A stretch of 64,000 bases of DNA from JAVBSC01 sp031547305 (GTDB taxonomy: Bacteria > Desulfobacterota > Desulfovibrionia > Desulfovibrionales > Desulfovibrionaceae). Below the pieces are notes generated by a model. It was not told the DNA's origin. It saw only the letters and a list, made by a program, of their open reading frames with translations, and searched no databases. Positions 16,354 through 23,716 of this stretch are shown piece by piece. The DNA is taken from contig JAVBSC010000019.1 in the NCBI GenBank assembly GCA_031547305.1, positions 62,001-126,000 on the forward strand, given 5' to 3'. Each line of letters begins with the position of its first letter. The stretch's first letter is position 1. The position numbers and the translations under genes were made by a program.

Positions 16354-18939
16354 GTGGGCCTGCTCCGGAAGCTTCGCTCTCGTCTGGCCGGATCAAATAC
16401 GGCTGAAAACAGCGCACCCGAGGAAGCCGCCCTGCGCGAGCGTTTTCTGGCGCGTTGCCGGCATTTCCGCAGTCTGCTTTCCGCCAACCGGGCAGCCCTG
16501 GAAATCATGGCGGACATGGAAGCCAAACTGGGCGGCGCCCTGCCGTTCAGCCTGGCTTATGTACGCCTGGCCAGCGAGGAAGTCGGCGCGAGCGTTTATA
16601 AAATGATCCGGGATCTCAGCGGGATCAGCGCTGACGCCTATGCCGCGCTTTACGAGCGCCATGGCGGTATCGCCGGAGAAATATCCGCCCTGGTTGCCTC
16701 CAGGGAAGCTTTGTTTTCCGGCCCGTTGGTTGTGCCTGTGGAAGAATCCGGCCGTCTGGGCTCGCACGAGTGCGGCGAAAAAATGGCCAGGCTGGGCGAA
16801 CTGGCCGGGCTGGACCTGGAGATTCCGGACGGCTTTGTGGCCACGGCCGCCGGCTTCCATCGTTTTCTTCAGGCCAATAACCTGCGGGAGGAAATAGACC
16901 GGCGCATCCAGGAGGCGGATGCTTCCCGCCTGGACGCGGTTTTCGCCTTAAGTTCGTCCCTGCAAAAGCTTATTCTGGACGCGCCGCTCCCCGAGGATTT
17001 GGAATCGGAAATTTTGCGCCATTACGCCATGCTCAAAGAGCGCCACGGGCCGGTCCGCCTGGCCGTGCGCAGCAGCGCGGTGGGCGAGGACGGTCTGGCG
17101 CATTCCTTTGCCGGGCAGTACCGTTCCGAGCTCAACGTGGCCGAGGACATGCTCATTTCGGCCTATAAGGACGTTCTGGCCGGCAAGTACAGCGTTACGG
17201 CCATGGCTTATCGCTTCAACCGGGGCATTACGGATGACGCCGTGCCCATGTGCGTTGGCTTTTTGCGCATGGTGGACGCGGCGGCCGGCGGGGTGGCCTA
17301 CACCCGCGATCCCCTGGACGCCGCGCCCAAAATCGTGATCAACGCCTCCCCCGGCCTGCCGCAGGCCATTGTGGACGGCCGCAGCCCCAGCTTTGATGTT
17401 TTTGAAGCGAGCAAGGACGCGGAACCGCGCCTTTTAAGCAGCCGTGTGCCGTTGAAGACAAGCAAACTCGTCTGCGCTCCGGAAGAAGGCCTGCAACTGC
17501 TGGAACTGGACCCGGAAGAGGGCGCGAGACCATGCCTGACTGAAGAGCAAATTACGCTTCTGGCGGCCACGGCTCTGAAGCTGGAGGCTTTTTACGATCT
17601 GCCCCAGGACGTGGAGTGGGCTTTTGATTCGGGGGGACGGCTGATCATTCTGCAAAGCCGCCCCCTGCCGGAAGCCAAGGGCCAACGGGCTGACGCGCCT
17701 GCGCCGGACGGGGCAAAAGTATTGCTGCAGGGCGGCCTGGCCGCTTCCCTCGGCCGGGGGGGCGGCAAGGTCTGCGTAATGCGGCGGGATGCCGATATGC
17801 TGCGTTGCGCCAAGGGCGCGGTCCTGGTCGCGGATAAAGCGCATTCGCGCTGGGCTCCGGTTTTGGCGCAGGCTTCCGCCCTGGTGACGCAGAGCGGCGG
17901 CAGCGCCGGGCACTTGGCCACCGTGGCCCGCGAATACGGCGTTCCGGCACTGTTCGGCCTGGAGGGCGCACTGGACTTGTTGCCGGACGGTGCGGAAGTA
18001 ACCGTGGATGCGGATGCCGGCCGCGTTTACGCCGGTCTGCAAGGCGCATTGCTTGAACGGGATTCCCGCCAGCCGGAAAACCCCATGCGCGGTTCGCCGG
18101 TGTACAAAATTCTGGAAGAGGCCGTGCGCCACATCGTGCCGCTGAACCTTCTGGACCCGGCCGCGCCGGAATTCGCCCCGGAACATTGCCGGACCCTGCA
18201 CGACATCACCAGGTTCTGCCACGAAAAAGCCGTGCAGGCCATGTTCAGCCAGGACGGCGCGCCCATGCCGGAACGGGCCGGCAAACGGCTGCGCTATAAA
18301 AAAAGCAAACTCCAGTATTGGGTGGTGGACCTGGATGACGGATTTAAGCGGCCGATCCCAGGCGATGTCGTGGATTTTGAGGATATCGCCTCCGCGCCCA
18401 TGCTGGCCCTGTGGGAGGGCATGGGCGCGCTGCCCTGGGCCGGACCGCCAACGGCCGGTGGAGGGTTCCTCAGCGTGGTGGTCCAGAGCGCGGCCAATCC
18501 GGAGTTGGAAGTAACCGCCCGTTCCAGCCTGATGAATCGGAACTATTTTTTGATTTCCAAAGACTACTGCAACCTTCAGGCCCGCTTCGGTTATCATTTC
18601 TGCACTGTGGAAGGCCAGGCCGGGGAGGTTGCCGCGGAAAATTACCTGAACTTTTACTTTAAGGGCGGAGCGGCGGATTTGCCCCGCCGCCTGCTGCGGG
18701 TAAGGCTGGTGGAGGATCTCCTGGCGGACCACGGTTTTGTGGCCTACAGCCGTGAAGATTCCCTGGCCGCCAGAACGGAGGATCTGCCCAGGGAACGGGC
18801 GCTGGAGCTGTTCAAGCTTCTGGGCTTTCTGCTGGTGCATACCCGGCAGTTGGACGCCGCCATGTCCGGACAGGCGGCCGTGGAGCATTACCGGGGAGCG
18901 TTGGAAAAAGGCATTGCCGAATTGAAAATTGGCGAATGA
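16354..18939 (+). CDS. PEP synthase/dikinase-like protein without the C-terminal PEP barrel
   Basis: 861 residues. The PPDK-type ATP-binding domain (about 170-440) has VRSSAVGEDG with R239, and a phosphohistidine domain contains GGSAGHLATVAREYG with H520. The usual PEP-utilising TIM barrel is not recognisable. The last 280 residues are a distinct region with no family I recognise, including LQYWVVDLDDGF and RSSLMNRNYFLISKDY. The protein may therefore phosphorylate its own histidine from ATP and pass it to something other than pyruvate. The GTG start follows a GGAAG in the repeat element. It lies directly after a lone receiver gene and ends in a strong terminator. Confidence 0.8.
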   Translation: MGLLRKLRSRLAGSNTAENSAPEEAALRERFLARCRHFRSLLSANRAALEIMADMEAKLGGALPFSLAYVRLASEEVGASVYKMIRDLSGISADAYAALYERHGGIAGEISALVASREALFSGPLVVPVEESGRLGSHECGEKMARLGELAGLDLEIPDGFVATAAGFHRFLQANNLREEIDRRIQEADASRLDAVFALSSSLQKLILDAPLPEDLESEILRHYAMLKERHGPVRLAVRSSAVGEDGLAHSFAGQYRSELNVAEDMLISAYKDVLAGKYSVTAMAYRFNRGITDDAVPMCVGFLRMVDAAAGGVAYTRDPLDAAPKIVINASPGLPQAIVDGRSPSFDVFEASKDAEPRLLSSRVPLKTSKLVCAPEEGLQLLELDPEEGARPCLTEEQITLLAATALKLEAFYDLPQDVEWAFDSGGRLIILQSRPLPEAKGQRADAPAPDGAKVLLQGGLAASLGRGGGKVCVMRRDADMLRCAKGAVLVADKAHSRWAPVLAQASALVTQSGGSAGHLATVAREYGVPALFGLEGALDLLPDGAEVTVDADAGRVYAGLQGALLERDSRQPENPMRGSPVYKILEEAVRHIVPLNLLDPAAPEFAPEHCRTLHDITRFCHEKAVQAMFSQDGAPMPERAGKRLRYKKSKLQYWVVDLDDGFKRPIPGDVVDFEDIASAPMLALWEGMGALPWAGPPTAGGGFLSVVVQSAANPELEVTARSSLMNRNYFLISKDYCNLQARFGYHFCTVEGQAGEVAAENYLNFYFKGGAADLPRRLLRVRLVEDLLADHGFVAYSREDSLAARTEDLPRERALELFKLLGFLLVHTRQLDAAMSGQAAVEHYRGALEKGIAELKIGE

Positions 18940-18977
18940 AAAATCCCTGCCCCGGAAAAACGGGACAGGGATTTTTC
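18938..18977. terminator. Bidirectional rho-independent terminator
   Basis: A near-perfect inverted repeat with arms like AAAAATCCCTGCCCCG and CGGGACAGGGATTTTT, and A/T tracts on both flanks. It lies between the convergent dikinase-like gene and the TauE partner gene, so it can serve both. Confidence 0.85.
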
Positions 18978-18996
18978 ATTGAACAGCAAGGCAGGG

Positions 18997-19725
18997 TCAG
19001 GCCTCTTTTTTCACCCCTTTGGTCATGGTCAGCCCAATGCCTTCAAAAATCTCAAAAATGGCGAATCCGTACCACATGGTGTAAATGATGTAAAAAACCA
19101 GCAGGGCGGTGACCAGCAGGATATTGTCGCCTATCCTGACATCCTCTATGCCGTAAAAGTTATAGCTCGGCTCAAGCCCTTTGCGCATCACCGCGTCCAC
19201 AACCTGGGCCTCCACAATATGTCCGTCCTTCTGCAGCGGCTTGATCATGCCGGAGAACAACTGCCACCAGACCTCCAGGCATTTCTGCCCGTCGTCCAGG
19301 CTATATTTGGCGGCCAGGGCCTGGCCATCGTTTTTGTACAGAACGGCGGCGTCGTCCAAAGATGCGTAAAGGACTTTGCCCAGGTTGCCGTTCAGGGTGA
19401 CGGTGTTGCCGGCCACGCTGGCGGTGATGCCGGCCGTCTGGAGCATCTTGAGGGCCAGGGGCGCGAGTTCCGCTTTTTTCATGGCCGAATTCACGCTCAG
19501 CTCCACGTTTTCAACGGCTTTTACCTTCTGTCTGGTTTCCTTGATAAAGCCGCTGGTGGAGCCCTTGGACAGCGTGTTGAAAAGATGGTCGGAAAATTCC
19601 AGGCCGTTGCCCACGCGCCCCTGGGAAATGGGGAAGATGGGCATGAATATGGTTATGAACACGGCGATGAAGCTGACCAGGAGCAGCAGACCGCGCGTCA
19701 TGGCTTTGGGGTTTCTTACCAGCAT
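18997..19725 (-). CDS. Membrane protein of unknown function, partner of TauE
   Basis: 242 residues. One hydrophobic helix near the start (RGLLLLVSFIAVFITIFMP) and one or two near the end (DNILLVTALLVFYIIYTMW) flank a soluble central domain of about 160 residues, probably extracytoplasmic. I do not recognise the domain. The gene follows the TauE/SafE gene by one base, with its GGAGGTG ribosome binding site inside the end of that gene, so the two form an operon and may form a complex. It ends before the shared terminator at 18938-18977. Confidence 0.75.
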   Translation of the reverse strand: MLVRNPKAMTRGLLLLVSFIAVFITIFMPIFPISQGRVGNGLEFSDHLFNTLSKGSTSGFIKETRQKVKAVENVELSVNSAMKKAELAPLALKMLQTAGITASVAGNTVTLNGNLGKVLYASLDDAAVLYKNDGQALAAKYSLDDGQKCLEVWWQLFSGMIKPLQKDGHIVEAQVVDAVMRKGLEPSYNFYGIEDVRIGDNILLVTALLVFYIIYTMWYGFAIFEIFEGIGLTMTKGVKKEA

Positions 19726-19726
19726 G

Positions 19727-20989
19727 CTACACCTCCGCCCGCAGTTTGCCCATGTTGGCGATGAATTTTCCGATCACCCAGGCCCCGAAGATCACCACGA
19801 CAATCCAGAACACGATATCCCCGACGTCTTGAATGACGTTGACCACGCCAACCGGGATGTTGATCACTTCCAGTTCCTGAAGCTTCTTCGGCAGGGAGGC
19901 CGCGCGGTTGATAAAGCCCGCCAGGATGGACACGGCGTAAAAACCGCGAATATGGATGCCTTTGACCACCTTGGTGGTCAAAGCGCCGAGCTGGATGCCG
20001 AACAGTGAGCCTATGAGCATGCCCATGGCCAGAGTGTAGAACACAAAGCCGTAAATGACGTACTGCCCGATGGCGGCCAGGCCGGCGGTAAAGATGATCT
20101 GGAGGATGTCCGTGCCCACGGTGGTCATGGAGGAAACGCCGAAGATGTAGACGAACATGGGGAAGGTCACAAAACCGCCGCCCACGCCCATGATTGCGGC
20201 CAGAACGCCCACAAGCATGCCGCCGGCGGCCACCACCCAGCCGGACAGGCGGCGCCCGCCGGGCACCAGATCCTGGTCAAAGGTGATCATGGGAGGCAGG
20301 TTAAGGCTTTGCAGCTTGCCGGCCACACTGGTGGAACCGGAGACCGCCGGGCCGCCGTGCGCGTCGCCGCCTTTGCCGGAGCGGCTGAGCCTGATGAAGT
20401 CGAACAGGGCGTAAAAGCCCAAAAACCCCAGCAGCAGGGCGTAAATGGAGCTTATAAACATTTCGGAGAGCAGGGGGTCTTTGTTGAACAGCCACATGTT
20501 CACGCTGCCGCCTATGACAGTGCCACCGGCGGACCCAACCAGAAAAGCGATGGCCAGCGGCACGGACACGTTGCCCAGCTTCTTGTGCACCGTGGTGCCC
20601 ATGATCGCCTTGGCGAAAATATGGAACAAGTCCGTGCCCACCGCCAGAATGCCTTTTATGCCGGCGGCCATGAGAGCCGGGGTGATGATGAACCCGCCGC
20701 CCGCGCCGATGCACCCGGTGATCAGCCCGGCAATAAGGCCGATGAAAATGGAGGCGAAAAAGATGCCCAGCGTGTAGGTGGCCGGAGCATAGGCGGCCTT
20801 TCCGCCCAGCATGGGCGCGGCCGCGTCCGCCGCCGTGTACAGCAGCAGCGGCGCGGCGGCCGCCATTATACATAAAAAGAGCATCTTCTTTTTGTTTTTG
20901 ATAATGGACATTGAAACTTCATAATCCCATTTTGCGTGCGCCACACTCGCACATTTAAGGAATTCGTAGACTTTTCTGCCAAAACGCAT
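19727..20989 (-). CDS. TauE/SafE-family sulfite/anion exporter
   Basis: 420 residues with two TauE/SafE halves, each with glycine-rich entry motifs: GLITGCIGAGGGFIITPALM and AAIMGVGGGFVTFPMFVY. About nine to ten membrane helices are predicted. Family members export sulfite, sulfoacetate or related anions across the inner membrane. A sulfate-reducing lifestyle would fit, but the substrate is inferred. The N-terminus before the first helix is about 35 residues and mostly basic. The ATG follows TAGGAGGAAGAG, a near-perfect ribosome binding site, which decides the start. It is the first gene of a two-gene operon behind a palindrome-rich region. Confidence 0.88.
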   Translation of the reverse strand: MRFGRKVYEFLKCASVAHAKWDYEVSMSIIKNKKKMLFLCIMAAAAPLLLYTAADAAAPMLGGKAAYAPATYTLGIFFASIFIGLIAGLITGCIGAGGGFIITPALMAAGIKGILAVGTDLFHIFAKAIMGTTVHKKLGNVSVPLAIAFLVGSAGGTVIGGSVNMWLFNKDPLLSEMFISSIYALLLGFLGFYALFDFIRLSRSGKGGDAHGGPAVSGSTSVAGKLQSLNLPPMITFDQDLVPGGRRLSGWVVAAGGMLVGVLAAIMGVGGGFVTFPMFVYIFGVSSMTTVGTDILQIIFTAGLAAIGQYVIYGFVFYTLAMGMLIGSLFGIQLGALTTKVVKGIHIRGFYAVSILAGFINRAASLPKKLQELEVINIPVGVVNVIQDVGDIVFWIVVVIFGAWVIGKFIANMGKLRAEV

Positions 20990-21231
20990 GTCTCTTCCTC
21001 CTACTATTCATAGCCCTATAATTATAGCTATGATGTTTTTTGCCTTTACTGTGCGCACAGTACAACAATGTGCAAGAATTCACAAATATTTTTTTGTTGT
21101 TTTGCAACAAGAATGTGTTGATTGAACAATCAAATAAAATAAAAATAAGAATGGGCGGGGGATTTTCAGATTAGCTTAATGGCGCGGGAAAATTAGATAA
21201 CATAATAGAAAAATTGTGAAATTAAGCCTGG
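20990..21231. promoter_or_regulatory. AT-rich intergenic region with three inverted repeats before the TauE operon
   Basis: This 242-base gap has a perfect 16-base palindrome TACTGTGCGCACAGTA (21047-21062), an inverted repeat TTGTTG-N5-CAACAA (21094-21110) and a perfect TTGATTG-AA-CAATCAA (21118-21133). A TATAAT-like -10 in the direction of the TauE gene lies at 21021-21026. The 16-base palindrome falls where the -35 would be. These are candidate operators; the regulators are unknown. No gene is seen here. Confidence 0.5.
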
Positions 21232-21906
21232 TTATATAATGACGCCCAAGTGCGCCATAAGGCCCGCCAGGCCAGGGAAGACAAAGTCAGCTTGCGCTTT
21301 TTGTAACATGAAGGCTTCGCTGTGGCCGCCGGCCACCCCGGCGGACAACGTGCCGGCCCTTTGGCCCACCAGGATGTCCATGGGGTGGTCCCCGACCATC
21401 AGGGCGTTTTGCGGCAAAATATCCAGCAGGGCCAGGGCGCGCAGCAGGTGATCCGGGTCCGGCTTGACCCTGGGCACCTGCTCGCGGGTCAGCAGTTCCG
21501 TATTGAAGTCCCGGAGGTCCGGAAAGACCATATTCACGGAATCCAGGCAGTTCCTGGTGATGATGGCGGTTTTGATCGCCAGCGCCTCCAGCGCCCGAAG
21601 CATGCCCCGCACTTCCGGGAACAGCGCGCTCGCGGACGCGGCCTCCAGTTCATAGCGCCGTACCGCTTCCAGGGTCTCCCGCCGCAATTTTCCACCCTCG
21701 TCCGGCGTCAATCCAACAGAGAGCAGATCCAGCAATTCCAGCACCGGCAGTCTTGCGGATTCTTCCGGCACTTCCCGGTATTGCCGCATAACCGCCAAAG
21801 CCCGTTCGCGCATCACCCCAAAATCCAGGGTGGGCACAGCCAGGGTGCCGTCAAAGTCAAACACCACGGCCTTCAGGCCAAGTTTTTGCCAGAGCGGGAT
21901 TTGCAT
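21232..21906 (-). CDS. HAD-superfamily phosphatase (phosphoglycolate phosphatase-like)
   Basis: 224 residues. Motif I FDFDGTL, motif II in AIITRN, the lysine in VKPDPDH and motif IV in VGDHPMDI make an intact HAD phosphatase with a helical cap domain between motifs I and II. Substrates are usually small phosphorylated metabolites, for example 2-phosphoglycolate, and cannot be assigned here. The start overlaps the stop of the YcaO gene (TGATG), so the two are translationally coupled. That suggests a joint function or simply shared expression. Confidence 0.85.
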   Translation of the reverse strand: MQIPLWQKLGLKAVVFDFDGTLAVPTLDFGVMRERALAVMRQYREVPEESARLPVLELLDLLSVGLTPDEGGKLRRETLEAVRRYELEAASASALFPEVRGMLRALEALAIKTAIITRNCLDSVNMVFPDLRDFNTELLTREQVPRVKPDPDHLLRALALLDILPQNALMVGDHPMDILVGQRAGTLSAGVAGGHSEAFMLQKAQADFVFPGLAGLMAHLGVII

Positions 21907-23633
21907 CAGCCTAATTCTTTTAAATGGTTTCTGGCGAATTCCAGAGATGGATCCAGCTTAAGGGCGGCGGCCAGGTAGTGTCCGGCCTCTTCTTTCCGCC
22001 CCATGAATTTAAGGCAGAGTCCCAGGTTGGCCAGGTCCATGACCGAGCCCTTATCCAGGCGGGTGATGACTTCCCGGAAGTCCCGGGCCGCGCTTTCGTA
22101 GTCCTTGAGCTTGAAGCGGCAGACGCCGCGCAGGTTCAGGTATTCTTTCATGTCCGGGCAGTCGGCCACAGCGGCGTCCAGGTCCGGCAGGGCGTTTTGC
22201 CATTCCTGGCGTTGGGTGAGGGTATAGGCGTGATAAAAACAGGCCAGGGCGCGGGAATCCGGGTCCGGCTGCGCTGGCCGGGCCTTGGCGAAAAATCCCA
22301 GGGCGCTCTCCGCGTCGCCAAGGCGCAGGGCCAGGATGCCCTGAAAAAAGTCCAGATAATGGGCCTGGGGAATGAGTTCGGAAAGTGTTTTCAAACCGGC
22401 CATGGCCGCGTCCGGTTCCGCTTCTTCCGCCAGAATGCGGCCCACAAAGAGGCCCAGGGAGGCGTGTTTGTCCCGCTCCCGGAATTTCGCGCCGGGAATG
22501 AAGCTGTAGTGCGCCGGAATGCCCAGGGCCGGATTGGTGGTGGCGATGGAGTAGAGGCGCAGGCCGTGGCCGGCCAGAAGGCGGCAGAAGGATTGAAGCT
22601 CCGTAAGAATGTCCGGGGCTTCAAAGGAGTTTATGGAGTCCAGGGGGACCAGCGGCCCTTCAAGCAGCCAGTCCGCCTGCTCCGGCTCGGCGTATTTGCT
22701 CAGTCCGGAAGCCTCGTAGCAGGCCGAGCTGTTGAAATCCCCGGCCAGCTGGGCCACTTCGGTCAGGGCGCGAATGGCCGCCTTGGCGGGGCTGGAGGCG
22801 GAGCCGGCCGTAAAGACCACTTCGGATTTATCGGGGAAGGTGGCCGGATCCCAGGCCAGGGCAGCCACCACCGGCACGCCGTAATTGAAGGAAAAATCTT
22901 TGAGCCGGACTTTTATGCCGTTGGCGCTGAAGCGTTGCCATAAATCAAGCAGCACCGGGTCTTTGACGGACTGGGGATCAATAGTCGGCAGGACGGGCCG
23001 GCCAAAATCCGCCAGTTGCGAAACATGGCGCTCCATAAGTTCACAGGCGCCTTGCAGGATGGATTCCACGTCCGTGTTGCCGGCGGAAGAGCCGTTGAAC
23101 TCGGAAAGCTTTCTGAACCAGTCCAGGGGCGCCCGCAGCGTTTGTTGCGCGCCGATTTCCAGAACCGGGAAAAACTTCCAGGCCGTCAGGTCCAGAATGC
23201 GCCTGGCGCGGGCCTCGTCCAGATTGTCATCCACGGACTTGAGGATTTCCGTCACCGGCATGACCTGGTCCGCCCCGAATTTAGCCAGGGCCTGGCTGTA
23301 GGTGGCCTGAACCATCTCCGGGCAGTCCCGCCAGAAAGTGAAGTAGCTGTAGCGCTCTATAAGCTCCATCAGGGCCGAGGCCTGGGCCTGTTCCGGGCTG
23401 GCCCCCTTGCCCATCTGCTTGCGGGTGGGCATGACCAGCCCGGCGTCCCGGCCAACAACGCTCAAGTAAACCGGAATGCCCAGGCGGCCGTTATCAATGC
23501 GTTTTACTTCGGAAAGTATGGAAATATCCAGGCTGTTCAGTCTGGCGCGGACCTTGTGCAGGGTTTCCGCCGGGCTGACGGCTTTGTCCTGATCTTTGGC
23601 GTAATTTTTTGGGCAGGGCAGAAGGGAGAACAT
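21906..23633 (-). CDS. YcaO-like protein with C-terminal TPR repeats
   Basis: 575 residues from the ATG at 23633. The N-terminal two thirds are YcaO: MPTRKQMGKGASP and the ATP-binding ALMELIERYSYF and ALTEVAQLAG. YcaO proteins activate backbone amides with ATP to make azolines or thioamides, or help ribosomal S12 methylthiolation. The last 180 residues are TPR-like (ALACFYHAYTL, YLNLRGVCRFKLKDYESAARDF, LANLGLCLKFMGRKEEAGHYL). An in-frame start at 23711 would cross the terminator at 23662-23700, so I reject it. No precursor peptide or partner gene is seen. The stop overlaps the HAD gene start. Confidence 0.85.
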   Translation of the reverse strand: MFSLLPCPKNYAKDQDKAVSPAETLHKVRARLNSLDISILSEVKRIDNGRLGIPVYLSVVGRDAGLVMPTRKQMGKGASPEQAQASALMELIERYSYFTFWRDCPEMVQATYSQALAKFGADQVMPVTEILKSVDDNLDEARARRILDLTAWKFFPVLEIGAQQTLRAPLDWFRKLSEFNGSSAGNTDVESILQGACELMERHVSQLADFGRPVLPTIDPQSVKDPVLLDLWQRFSANGIKVRLKDFSFNYGVPVVAALAWDPATFPDKSEVVFTAGSASSPAKAAIRALTEVAQLAGDFNSSACYEASGLSKYAEPEQADWLLEGPLVPLDSINSFEAPDILTELQSFCRLLAGHGLRLYSIATTNPALGIPAHYSFIPGAKFRERDKHASLGLFVGRILAEEAEPDAAMAGLKTLSELIPQAHYLDFFQGILALRLGDAESALGFFAKARPAQPDPDSRALACFYHAYTLTQRQEWQNALPDLDAAVADCPDMKEYLNLRGVCRFKLKDYESAARDFREVITRLDKGSVMDLANLGLCLKFMGRKEEAGHYLAAALKLDPSLEFARNHLKELG

Positions 23634-23661
23634 TAGATATAATATCCTGATTTGTTCGGTT

Positions 23662-23700
23662 AAAAAAAGCATAAATCCCCGCGGAAGCGGGAATTTATGC
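23662..23700 (-). terminator. Rho-independent terminator of the SNF2 helicase gene
   Basis: Stem of about 14 base pairs (GCATAAATCCCCGC against GCGGGAATTTATGC, one mismatch) with a short loop, followed on the minus strand by seven Ts at 23668-23662. It lies just past the stop of the helicase gene at 23717. Confidence 0.85.
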
Positions 23701-23716
23701 TTTATCCCCAATACGG

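Noticed and set aside
23633..23711. Extended N-terminus of the YcaO gene from 23711
   Set aside because: The extension would cross the SNF2 terminator hairpin at 23662-23700; ATG 23633 matches the family start.
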